From: DAOTVD01 sp034437075
GTDB taxonomy: Bacteria; Chloroflexota; Anaerolineae; Aggregatilineales; J027
NCBI GenBank assembly: GCA_034437075.1
Contig: DAOTVD010000097.1
Location: forward strand, 1-6,045
Length of the DNA: 6,045 nt
Direction: 5' to 3'
Made by a program: the position numbers and the translations under genes. Under the pieces are notes generated by a model. That model ran no database searches and was not told the DNA's origin. It saw only the letters and a program-made list of their open reading frames with translations. Shown here piece after piece: positions 1 through 6,045 of this stretch (positions are counted from its first letter, which is position 1; each line of letters opens with the position of its first letter).

Positions 1-1
1 T

Positions 2-436
2 CATAGTGCCTTGCGCACCAATCAAGCGCTGATCATCGCGCTCTTATCGCTCGCGTTCGTGCTGGATGCCGTCGCGCTAGTAGCCTTCGTCGCCGTGGTC
101 ATGCTCGTCGGCGCGGCATTCCCCCCGGCGCGTTTGTTCGTGCGGGTGTATCAGCATATCCTTAAGCCAGCCGGGTTGGTGAAGCCGCACAGCACGCCCG
201 ATAACCCCGAGCCGCACCGCTTTTCGATGCTGCTGGGGGGGATCGTCAGCGCGGCGGCGGCCCTGGCCGTGGGCGGGGGACTTCCGGCCTTGGGCTGGGG
301 TTTGGCCGGCTTGGTGGTCTTTCTGGCCGCGTTGAATTTATTTTTGGGCTTCTGCGCAGGGTGCTTCATGTACTACCAACTCAATCGTTTAGGGGTGCCC
401 GGCTTTGACCAAGCGCCTTTGGAGAGCGGTGCATGA
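2..436 (+). CDS. DUF4395 family integral membrane protein (5' end outside window)
   Basis: Small membrane protein recognised as DUF4395; its biochemical role is not established as far as I know. The reading frame is open to the window edge. A TTG at base 11 could serve as a start, but the codons before it read His-Ser-Ala and run into LRTNQ, which resembles the usual N-terminus of the family, so I think the true start lies just upstream. Counting from the TTG, hydrophobic segments lie at about residues 6-37 (long enough for two short helices around Asp19), 71-90 and 94-117. A basic, proline-rich loop at 38-70 ends in a PEPHRF motif. The last helix ends in GFCAGC, with Cys115 and Cys118 forming a CxxC at the membrane surface. 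By the positive-inside rule the 38-70 loop is cytoplasmic, which puts the CxxC and the C-terminus on the cytoplasmic side. The stop overlaps the next start as ATGA, indicating translational coupling to the thioredoxin. Family call fairly sure; redox or sulfur role inferred. Confidence 0.82.
   Translation, partial: HSALRTNQALIIALLSLAFVLDAVALVAFVAVVMLVGAAFPPARLFVRVYQHILKPAGLVKPHSTPDNPEPHRFSMLLGGIVSAAAALAVGGGLPALGWGLAGLVVFLAALNLFLGFCAGCFMYYQLNRLGVPGFDQAPLESGA
421..426 (+). promoter_or_regulatory. Ribosome binding site of the thioredoxin gene
   Basis: GGAGAG lies 6 bases before the ATG at 433, inside the end of the DUF4395 gene. It supports the chosen start and, with the ATGA overlap, coupled translation of the two proteins. 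Confidence 0.6.
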
Positions 437-852
437 TCGAACGCTTGGTTCTGGCAGGCGTGCTGGCGTTGCTCGGGTTGGGCGGCTATTATCTCTTGCG
501 CCGGGTTGCGCTTGGGCGCGCCGCCGCGCGCAGCCTGGCTGACCCGCTTTTGTCCAATTATCGCGCCGGGTTACCGGGCGTGATGCTGTTCACGGCGGAC
601 TATTGCGCGCCGTGTAAGTTCCAGCAGCGGCCCAATATCCAACGTGCGCTGGATCAAATCGGGGCCGAACGGGTGCAGTTCATCCAGGTGGATGTGCAGC
701 AAGACCCGGACGCCGCGCAGCGGTGGGGCGTTATGTCGCTGCCCACCACCTATATTCTGGACACCGAAGGCCGCCCGCGCGAAGTGCATCATGGCGTGGT
801 GTCGGCAGAGCGCTTGCACGCCCAAATTTTATCCGTCAGCAAAGGAGCATAA
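433..852 (+). CDS. Membrane-anchored thioredoxin-fold protein
   Basis: A 139-residue thiol-disulfide oxidoreductase. Residues 4-22 form one hydrophobic helix, an anchor or uncleaved signal, followed by a basic stretch (Arg23, Arg24, Arg29, Arg33). The thioredoxin fold follows at about 45-135, with the redox motif CAPC at 58-61 (preceded by the usual aromatic Tyr57), the VDV strand near 86-88, and the cis-proline Pro104 in a LPTTYI context. Two catalytic cysteines and the cis-proline mean it should be active. CAPC differs from the CGPC of classical thioredoxin, so its redox potential may differ. The positive charge after the helix suggests a cytoplasmic catalytic domain rather than an extracellular TlpA/ResA-type role, although this is a weak prediction. 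It overlaps the DUF4395 gene by 4 bases and ends 3 bases before the MoeB-type gene, so it is almost certainly co-transcribed with both. I infer that it reduces disulfides or persulfides in these partners; its real substrate is not visible from sequence. Confidence 0.88.
   Translation: MIERLVLAGVLALLGLGGYYLLRRVALGRAAARSLADPLLSNYRAGLPGVMLFTADYCAPCKFQQRPNIQRALDQIGAERVQFIQVDVQQDPDAAQRWGVMSLPTTYILDTEGRPREVHHGVVSAERLHAQILSVSKGA
841..847 (+). promoter_or_regulatory. Strong ribosome binding site of the MoeB/MoeZ gene
   Basis: AAAGGAG overlaps the last codons of the thioredoxin gene and lies 8 bases before the ATG at 856. It fixes the start of the downstream gene and needs no separate leader, which supports one shared transcript. 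Confidence 0.7.
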
Positions 853-855
853 AGT

Positions 856-2055
856 ATGGCTATTTCGCCTCAAACCATTGTCGATCCGGCGGACGTGACC
901 CTCACGCAGGATGAAATCCGCCGCTATAGCCGTCACCTCATCATGCCAGAAGTCGGCATGCTGGGCCAACAGAAGATCAAAGCCGCCAAAGTGTTGTTGG
1001 TGGGCACAGGCGGCCTGGGTAGCCCCACAGCGTTGTATCTGGCAGCGGCGGGTGTGGGCACATTGGGCATTGTGGATTTTGATACCGTGGATGAAACGAA
1101 TCTTCAGCGCCAGGTCATCCACGGCACCAAAGATGTCGGGCGCTCGAAGCTGGATTCGGCAGCGGACACGCTCGCGGATTTGAATCCGAATTTGAAAATC
1201 ATCAAGTATAACGTGCCGTTCACCAGCCATAACGCGCTGGATATTCTGCAAGATTTCGACATCATCATCGACGGCACCGACAACTTCCCGACGCGCTATT
1301 TAGTGAATGATGCGGCGGTCTTGCTCGGCAAACTGAACGTATATGGCAGCATCTTTCGTTTTGAGGGGCAACTGAGCGTCTTTGGTCATCCCGATGGCCC
1401 GTGCTATCGCTGCATGTTCCCCGACCCACCCCCGCCAGGGTTAGTGCCCAGTTGTGCCGAAGGCGGCGTGTTGGGCATTTTGCCAGGCACCATCGGCACG
1501 CTACAAGCCACCGAGGCGCTGAAGCTCATCATGGGCATTGGCAAGCCGATGGTCGGGCGCATGTTGTTGTATGATGCCCTGGATATGACCTGGGACGAGA
1601 TCAAAGTCCGCAAAAACCCGAACTGCCCAGTCTGCGGTGAGAACCCGACCCTGACCGAACTCATTGATTATGAGCAATTCTGTGGCGTGCCCGCCCACGA
1701 CAATAGCCACTATGGCGCCGACCAGGCCAAACCCCCTGTGCCGGAAATTAGCGTGGCCGAGTTCAAAGCCCGCCAAGAGGCCGGAATGCCCTACTTTTTG
1801 CTGGATGTACGCGAGCCTCACGAGGCTGAAATCAGCGTCATGGGCGCGCACGCGCTGATCCCGAAAAACGTGGTGCGCCAACGCCTGAACGAAATTCCGC
1901 ACGATGTGCCCGTGGTCGTGCATTGCCGCACGGGGGGCCGTAGCGCGGATGTCACGCGCTGGTTGCTGGGCGAAGGCTATACGGATGTGGTGAATCTGGC
2001 CGGGGGCATTAACGCCTGGGCGGAAGAAATCGACCCCAGTTTGCCGACCTACTAA
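856..2055 (+). CDS. moeB: MoeB/MoeZ-type E1-like adenylyltransferase with C-terminal rhodanese domain
   Basis: Cytoplasmic enzyme of 399 residues, the usual length of the fused MoeZ/MOCS3 type. It uses ATP to adenylate the C-terminal glycine of a ubiquitin-like sulfur carrier (MoaD, ThiS or CysO class). Its rhodanese domain then supplies persulfide sulfur to make the thiocarboxylate used for molybdopterin, thiamine or cysteine synthesis. The ThiF/E1 domain spans about 16-262. It has the nucleotide loop GTGGLGSP at 50-57, Arg26, Arg85 in NLQRQ, Lys98, and Asp142 in DGTDN; by my alignment from memory the last matches the essential Asp130 of E. coli MoeB. Zinc ligands are Cys183/Cys186 (CYRC) and Cys257/Cys260 (CPVC). 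Cys200 in SCAEGG sits where MOCS3/Uba4 have the E1 catalytic cysteine. A linker with DYEQFCGVP leads to the rhodanese domain at about 297-397, with active loop CRTGGRS at 357-363 and nucleophile Cys357. All key residues are present. No carrier-protein gene is in the window, so the pathway served cannot be decided. moeZ is an equally good name. Confidence 0.95.
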   Translation: MAISPQTIVDPADVTLTQDEIRRYSRHLIMPEVGMLGQQKIKAAKVLLVGTGGLGSPTALYLAAAGVGTLGIVDFDTVDETNLQRQVIHGTKDVGRSKLDSAADTLADLNPNLKIIKYNVPFTSHNALDILQDFDIIIDGTDNFPTRYLVNDAAVLLGKLNVYGSIFRFEGQLSVFGHPDGPCYRCMFPDPPPPGLVPSCAEGGVLGILPGTIGTLQATEALKLIMGIGKPMVGRMLLYDALDMTWDEIKVRKNPNCPVCGENPTLTELIDYEQFCGVPAHDNSHYGADQAKPPVPEISVAEFKARQEAGMPYFLLDVREPHEAEISVMGAHALIPKNVVRQRLNEIPHDVPVVVHCRTGGRSADVTRWLLGEGYTDVVNLAGGINAWAEEIDPSLPTY

Positions 2056-2061
2056 AGCGCT

Positions 2062-2087
2062 AAGAGACGCGGCCCCCCGCGTCTCTT
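2062..2087. terminator. Intergenic hairpin between convergent genes, likely bidirectional terminator
   Basis: A perfect 11-bp inverted repeat (AAGAGACGCGG and its complement) closes a CCCC loop. It fills most of the 35-base gap between the moeB stop (2053-2055) and the pcrA stop (2091-2093). Position and stability suit a terminator shared by both converging transcripts. Neither side has a real U-run: CTCTTGCATC follows on the + strand and CTCTTAGCGC on the - strand. It may therefore act as a Rho-assisted or 3'-end-stabilising structure rather than a classical intrinsic terminator. Confidence 0.65.
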
Positions 2088-2090
2088 GCA

Positions 2091-4304
2091 TCATTTCGCT
2101 TTCTTGAGATAAGCGCCATCTAACCGCCGGATTTGCTGGTCTTTTTCAAACAACACCGATACTTCTTCGACGTCATCATATACCTTGACATCTTGTACGA
2201 TGCCTGCGCCATATCTAGAATGATGCACGATGTCGCCCGCCCGCAACCGAGGCTTTTGGGTTTCAAAACGTCTATTTTGCAACGACGGCGGCACGGAAAT
2301 CTCGCGCGGGTTACGCCGGGGGAAGGACGCGGGCGCGTTCACCGGGCGAGAATAATTGATGCCCTCCCCAGCCCATTGGTGATCGACCAGATTAGCGGGC
2401 AAATCCTGCAAAAAACGTGATGGGTCAACCAACTTGTCGTTGCCTTTAACATTATAGCGTGTGTGTGCGTAAGATAAAATAAGGCGTTCCTTGGCGCGGG
2501 TTATGCCCACGTACATCAAGCGCCGTTCTTCTGCCAGATCAATGGCCCGGTCATGTGAGCGCGCATGGGGCAGTAGGTTATCTTCCAGCCCAGGCATAAA
2601 CACCACCGGAAATTCGAGCCCTTTTGCGCTATGCAGCGTCATCAGCCGCACCACCTCATCATCCGGGCTATCGGTATCAGCATCCGATACGAGGCTGACT
2701 TGCTCCAGATAGTCCGTTAGCGTGCCTGCTGCATTCTCGATGATTTCGTGCCGTAGTTCTGCGATATTTTCTAGTTTGTTTTCGTATTCGGATTCCGTTT
2801 TGCTGCTCTGGCTGAGATACCATGTGTAGTTAATGTCTGCCAAGATGCGATCATAAACCACGATCAAGGGTTCCCCATCAGCGCATAGCGCAATCCATGC
2901 GAATAGCTGGTTGACAAAGTGCTCAAGCATGGCGGCGCCGCGCCCGTCGAGAGGGCTGGGGGTTTCTTTGGCGTGTAAGGCGGCCAACGCATCGGATAGC
3001 CCATTGCCCCGGCTTTCGGCCCATTCGATGATGGTATCGACCGATTTTTTACCCAGGCCGCGCCGGGGCGTGTTGATGATGCGCCGAAAACGGGCGACAT
3101 CATTCGGGTTGTGTACTACATACAAGTAGCTCAGCAGGTCTTTGATCTCTTTGCGCTCGTAAAAGCGAAGCCCACTCAGGATAACGTAAGGTAAACCAGC
3201 ATCCTTTAGGCCGCGCTCCAAGAGGCGAGATTGAGCATTGGTGCGATAGATGATGGCAAAGTCGCGCGGGCCATAGCCTTCTTCTAGGCGCAATTGCTTG
3301 ATCTTGTCGGCAATCATATGAGCCTCGATATGGCCATTCCCCACTTCAATGAGCATGATGCGCGGGCCGCGCGTGCGTTTGCTGAATAACTGACGCGGAA
3401 TATGGTCGGGGTCGTGGCGGATAACCGCTAGGGCCGCATCCAAAATCAATTGGTGAGAGCGATAATTTTCCTCTAGTTTGATAACCTGCAAATCGGGAAA
3501 ATCGGCTTGAATGCGCCTCAAGTTGCGATAATCCGCGCCCCGAAAAGCATAAATACTCTGGTCGGGGTCGCCCACCACAAAGAGATTCTGATATTTGGTG
3601 CTCAGCAAGCGCACCAGTGTATATTGCACGATGTTCGTATCTTGGAATTCATCGACCATGATGTATTGCACTTGGTTCTGATACTTTTCCAGTACATCGG
3701 GCGTGTTTTGAAATAGCCGGACGGTTTCGAGCAAGAGGTCGTCAAAGTCTAGGGCATTATTCTTGTGCAAGGCCTTTTTATACATAGGGAATACCTTCTC
3801 CACCACCAAGTCCAAGGGAGTATTGGTCAAGGCCATATCTTTGAAGTCGTTCAGATTGTTTTTGGCGGCGGAAATCTTGGCCAAGACATGAATCGGGTGG
3901 AAGTGTTTGGGGTCGTAGTTGAGTTCTAGCAGAATCTCACGGATCATTGTCCGCTGTTCGGCAGTATCGTAAATGGTGAAGCTGTTGGTATAGGGGGTGT
4001 GCTCGGCGTGGATGCGCAAAATTTGGGCGCAAATGGCATGAAACGTCCCCAGCTTCAGGCCCTCTGCCGGATACCCCATTTTCTCGATGCGCTCGCGCAT
4101 CTCGCGGGCGGCTTTGTTGGTAAAGGTAACCGCCATCAAGCGCCAGGGTTCCACGGCCAGCGCTTCTTGCAGATAAGCCAGGCGATGGGTCAGGACGCGG
4201 GTCTTGCCACTGCCCGGCCCAGCCAACACCAACACCGGGCCTTCGGTGGTCGTGACGGCGGATGCCTGCGCGGGGTTCAGGCTGTCTACAAGTGGGTGAT
4301 TCAT
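2091..4304 (-). CDS. pcrA: PcrA/UvrD-type 3'-5' DNA helicase (SF1A)
   Basis: ATP-driven cytoplasmic helicase of 737 residues, normal for PcrA/UvrD. The family unwinds DNA in excision and mismatch repair, removes RecA filaments and resolves replication-transcription conflicts. Motifs appear in order: Q-motif LNPAQ (9-13), Walker A AGPGSGKT (28-35), Ia TFTNKAAREM (60-69), Ib GTFHAIC (86-92), II DEFQDTN (218-224), III GDPDQSIYAFRG (245-256), IV ENYRS (279-283), V TLHSAKGLEF (556-565), VI EERRLMYVGITRAKERL (592-608). The family's C-terminal Tudor-like domain at about 689-735 (AGDIVHHSRYGAGIV onward) is complete; in PcrA/UvrD it contacts RNA polymerase. The ATG at 4304 was chosen because a perfect AGGAGG lies 9 bases upstream and the conserved Q-motif follows closely. 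An in-frame GTG at 4361 would add 19 residues without family character and would start inside a hairpin. The gene is 88 bases downstream of ftsK on the same strand. Parts of it are visibly lower in GC than its neighbours. UvrD is the alternative name; a RecB-like role is excluded by layout and length. Confidence 0.95.
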   Translation of the reverse strand: MNHPLVDSLNPAQASAVTTTEGPVLVLAGPGSGKTRVLTHRLAYLQEALAVEPWRLMAVTFTNKAAREMRERIEKMGYPAEGLKLGTFHAICAQILRIHAEHTPYTNSFTIYDTAEQRTMIREILLELNYDPKHFHPIHVLAKISAAKNNLNDFKDMALTNTPLDLVVEKVFPMYKKALHKNNALDFDDLLLETVRLFQNTPDVLEKYQNQVQYIMVDEFQDTNIVQYTLVRLLSTKYQNLFVVGDPDQSIYAFRGADYRNLRRIQADFPDLQVIKLEENYRSHQLILDAALAVIRHDPDHIPRQLFSKRTRGPRIMLIEVGNGHIEAHMIADKIKQLRLEEGYGPRDFAIIYRTNAQSRLLERGLKDAGLPYVILSGLRFYERKEIKDLLSYLYVVHNPNDVARFRRIINTPRRGLGKKSVDTIIEWAESRGNGLSDALAALHAKETPSPLDGRGAAMLEHFVNQLFAWIALCADGEPLIVVYDRILADINYTWYLSQSSKTESEYENKLENIAELRHEIIENAAGTLTDYLEQVSLVSDADTDSPDDEVVRLMTLHSAKGLEFPVVFMPGLEDNLLPHARSHDRAIDLAEERRLMYVGITRAKERLILSYAHTRYNVKGNDKLVDPSRFLQDLPANLVDHQWAGEGINYSRPVNAPASFPRRNPREISVPPSLQNRRFETQKPRLRAGDIVHHSRYGAGIVQDVKVYDDVEEVSVLFEKDQQIRRLDGAYLKKAK

Positions 4305-4313
4305 CGTTCCAGT

Positions 4314-4319
4314 CCTCCT
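4314..4319 (-). promoter_or_regulatory. Perfect Shine-Dalgarno site of pcrA
   Basis: On the - strand the sequence reads AGGAGG, 9 bases before the ATG at 4304. It decides the start in favour of this ATG over the in-frame GTG at 4361. I found no convincing -35/-10 pair in the gap between ftsK and pcrA, so the promoter may lie inside or upstream of ftsK. Confidence 0.8.
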
Positions 4320-4340
4320 GTGTTGTGTTGGGGCAATCAA

Positions 4341-4367
4341 AACGCGGTGCTGGTGAGGCACCGCGTT
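4341..4367 (-). terminator. Hairpin after ftsK, possible weak terminator or attenuator
   Basis: A perfect 10-bp inverted repeat (AACGCGGTGC and its complement) with a 7-base loop begins about 25 bases after the ftsK stop. Read on the - strand, the second arm runs into TTTTGATT, a short T-run of four whose first two bases belong to the stem. It is thus a moderate or leaky intrinsic terminator. It could separate ftsK from pcrA or let a fraction of transcripts continue. Confidence 0.55.
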
Positions 4368-4392
4368 CGCGTTTAGGGTCGATTAAGGGCAA

Positions 4393-6045
4393 TTAGTCAT
4401 CACTGAGCAACACGCGCCGGGGTTTGCTGCCGCTTTCGGATGGCCCGATAACGCCGCGCTCCTCCATCAGGTCGATGAGCCGCGCTGCCCGTGTATACCC
4501 AATCCGCAGGCGACGCTGTAGCAAGGAGATGCTCGCTTTATCCAGGCTACGCACGACCTCCACGGCTTCATCGTACATATCATCATCCTCATCCCCGCCA
4601 GCTTCGGCGCTGGGCTGGGCCGCCAGTTCATCGACTTCTTGCCAGAAGCTCTGCTGGCTGGCGGAGGAAGCCGCCGGGCGTGGGCGCTCGGGGTCGTGGC
4701 GTTCGCTGCGCGCCATGGGCATTGTGGCCTCTGGCTGAGCAGATTCATGGGGCTTAGGCAAGGCGGATGGACTTGGCGCGCTGCCACCTTTTTTCGCGAC
4801 GATGGCTTCTTCCTTCCAGTGGCGTGTGATGCGCTCGATTTCCGGGTCGCTGACGAATACGCCCTGCATACGCAAGGGGGCGGAAGCATCCGGCGCTTGG
4901 TAGAGCATGTCGCCCCGGCCCAGCAAGCGGTCGGCGCCGGGGCCGTCCAAGATCACGCGGCTATCCACACCCGAGGCCACCGCAAAGGCAATACGTGCCG
5001 GGAAGTTGGCTTTGATGAGCCCCGTCACCACATCCACCGAAGGGCGTTGGGTGCTGATGATGAGATGGATGCCCGTAGCACGTGCCATCTGCGCCAAGCG
5101 CGCGATGAGCTTCTCGGTTTCGTCTGGGGCTAGCATCATCAGGTCGGCCAATTCGTCGATCACCACCACCAGATAAGGCATTTTGGTCTCGTCATCGCGC
5201 AATTTGCGGTTGTAGTCTTCGATATTGCGCGCGGTGCGTTCGTTCAGCTTCTTATAGCGCTCGTCCATTTCGCGCTGCACCCATTTCAAGACGCCGATGA
5301 TGCGCTCTAGGTCCACCACCACGTTAGAAATCAGATGCGGAATGCCGTTATAGCCCGTCAATTCGACGCGCTTGGGGTCTACCATGATGAACTGCAACTC
5401 GTCCGGCGAGTTTTGCAATAACAAACAGGTGATGATGGCATTTACACAGACAGATTTACCCGAGCCCGTGGTACCGGCGATCAAGAGATGGGGCATGGTC
5501 GTTAGGTCAGCAGAAACGGGGGTACCGTCCACGCTCTGGCCCAACCCAATCGCGAGCTTGGATTTTCGCACGACAAGGCTATGTTGCTCCGACGCCATGA
5601 CATCGCGCAGGCTCACGAGCGAGGATTCCGCGTTGGGCACTTCGATGCCCACAAAGCCCTTGCCCGGCACAGGTGCCTCGATGCGGATCGTTTTGGCGGC
5701 CAGGGCCAGCGCCAGGTCTTTATCCAACCCCGCAATGGCCGAGACTTTGACGCGGGTGCGTCCGCCGCGTTTTTCGATGTAATCCGGCTCGACGCCAAAT
5801 TGGGTGATGACTGGCCCCGAATTAACCTCCACGACCTTACCCGGCGCGCCGAAGCTGCTGAGTGTGTCCTCAATGATGCGGGCTTGCTCCAGCAAGAAAT
5901 ACTGGTCGATGTCTTGTTCGTTGCCTGGCTCCAATAGCTGCACGAAGTCGGGCGCTTGCCATTCATATTTCACCTTGGCGGGGGCCTCGGTGGGGCGCCG
6001 GTCAAGTTCGCTGGGCTGGGCGCGAGCGGGTTGTTGCGGCGCCAC
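4393..6045 (-). CDS. ftsK: FtsK/SpoIIIE-family DNA translocase, C-terminal 550 residues (N-terminus outside window)
   Basis: Hexameric ATP-driven DNA pump that moves chromosome ends through the closing division septum and, in many bacteria, activates Xer recombination at dif. The frame is open to the window edge. The first codon, a GTG, is probably an internal valine, and the expected N-terminal membrane helices lie beyond. Numbering from the edge: a Pro/Ala/Gln-rich linker end (1-30), the alpha domain (about 31-140), and the RecA-like beta motor (about 150-410). The motor has Walker A GTTGSGKS (191-198), MVDPKRVEL (221-229), Walker B with Asp297-Glu298 in VVVIDELADLM, STQRPSVDV (331-339), DSRVILDGPGADRLLGRGDM (361-380). 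A low-complexity Pro/Ser/Ala/Gln and then acidic spacer (about 415-490) leads to the winged-helix gamma domain (491-548, QRRLRIGYTRAARLIDLMEE). Gamma reads orienting DNA sequences and contacts XerD in E. coli. Motor and gamma look intact. Whether it is anchored at the septum cannot be seen here. Confidence 0.95.
   Translation of the reverse strand: MAPQQPARAQPSELDRRPTEAPAKVKYEWQAPDFVQLLEPGNEQDIDQYFLLEQARIIEDTLSSFGAPGKVVEVNSGPVITQFGVEPDYIEKRGGRTRVKVSAIAGLDKDLALALAAKTIRIEAPVPGKGFVGIEVPNAESSLVSLRDVMASEQHSLVVRKSKLAIGLGQSVDGTPVSADLTTMPHLLIAGTTGSGKSVCVNAIITCLLLQNSPDELQFIMVDPKRVELTGYNGIPHLISNVVVDLERIIGVLKWVQREMDERYKKLNERTARNIEDYNRKLRDDETKMPYLVVVIDELADLMMLAPDETEKLIARLAQMARATGIHLIISTQRPSVDVVTGLIKANFPARIAFAVASGVDSRVILDGPGADRLLGRGDMLYQAPDASAPLRMQGVFVSDPEIERITRHWKEEAIVAKKGGSAPSPSALPKPHESAQPEATMPMARSERHDPERPRPAASSASQQSFWQEVDELAAQPSAEAGGDEDDDMYDEAVEVVRSLDKASISLLQRRLRIGYTRAARLIDLMEERGVIGPSESGSKPRRVLLSDD

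Noticed and set aside
829..1251. A 140-codon - strand frame opposite the start of moeB.
   Set aside because: Cys/His/Gln/Arg-rich translation typical of an antisense shadow; moeB occupies the same DNA with clear E1 motifs.
1501..2094. A 197-codon open frame on the - strand opposite moeB.
   Set aside because: It lies wholly against a conserved, motif-complete gene and has no ribosome site or recognisable domain. Long antisense frames are expected in GC-rich coding DNA.
2434..2458. Promoter-like TTGTCG followed by TATAGC on the + strand inside pcrA.
   Set aside because: The spacing is only about 13 bases, the match is weak, and it would drive antisense RNA with no gene behind it.
2455..2475. 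Short GT-rich run (GTGTGTGTG) that looks like a simple repeat.
   Set aside because: It is only a few units long and encodes normal PcrA residues (SYAHTRYN), so it is chance codon choice.
3937..4392. A 151-codon frame on the - strand in another phase over the start of pcrA.
   Set aside because: Its translation is a frame-shifted version of the PcrA N-terminus (Pro/Arg/Asp-rich), and the in-phase helicase motifs Walker A and Ia prove the other frame.
4305..4392. Search for a separate pcrA promoter in the gap after ftsK.
   Set aside because: On the - strand I found no -35 and -10 pair with acceptable spacing; the gap is taken up by the hairpin and the ribosome site.
4639..5133. A 164-codon + strand frame opposite ftsK.
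   Set aside because: It is antisense to the Walker B region and the spacer of FtsK and has no family character.

Overview
This window holds four complete or nearly complete genes and a large 3' fragment of a fifth. It is densely packed, with no gene-free stretch longer than about 90 bases and no mobile elements, RNA genes or CRISPR. The coding style fits a moderately GC-rich bacterium. The MoeZ-type fused MoeB-rhodanese, the DUF4395 membrane protein with its conserved GFCAGC end, and the form of the PcrA and FtsK proteins together suggest Chloroflexota (Anaerolineae-like, probably from a metagenome). That assignment is from recognition of the protein style only, without a search, and is moderately sure.

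Left part (bases 2-2055, + strand): a tight three-gene cluster. A DUF4395 membrane protein, cut by the window edge at its 5' end, overlaps a membrane-anchored thioredoxin by an ATGA junction. Only 3 bases then separate the thioredoxin from a MoeB/MoeZ-type E1-like enzyme with a C-terminal rhodanese domain. All three carry redox- or sulfur-active cysteines: CxxC in DUF4395, CAPC in thioredoxin, and the E1 and rhodanese cysteines in MoeZ. The cluster therefore looks like a sulfur-transfer unit. MoeZ would charge a ubiquitin-like sulfur carrier for molybdopterin, thiamine or cysteine synthesis, and the thioredoxin/DUF4395 pair would plausibly handle its thiol or persulfide chemistry at the membrane. 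The last step is inference.

Middle (2056-2090): the + strand cluster meets the - strand genes tail to tail across 35 bases. These contain a perfect 11-bp GC-rich hairpin with a CCCC loop, probably a shared terminator.

Right part (2091-6045, - strand): a chromosome-maintenance pair, ftsK then pcrA/uvrD in transcription order. FtsK is the DNA translocase that moves chromosomal termini through the division septum; the motor and gamma domains are present and the membrane N-terminus lies outside the window. The 88-base gap between them holds a 10-bp hairpin, which may attenuate or end ftsK transcription, and a perfect AGGAGG ribosome site that sets the pcrA start. PcrA is a complete SF1A helicase with all motifs and the C-terminal Tudor-like domain.

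I see no clearly undescribed system. The most interesting point is the DUF4395-thioredoxin-MoeZ cluster, whose joint function is not well defined as far as I know.
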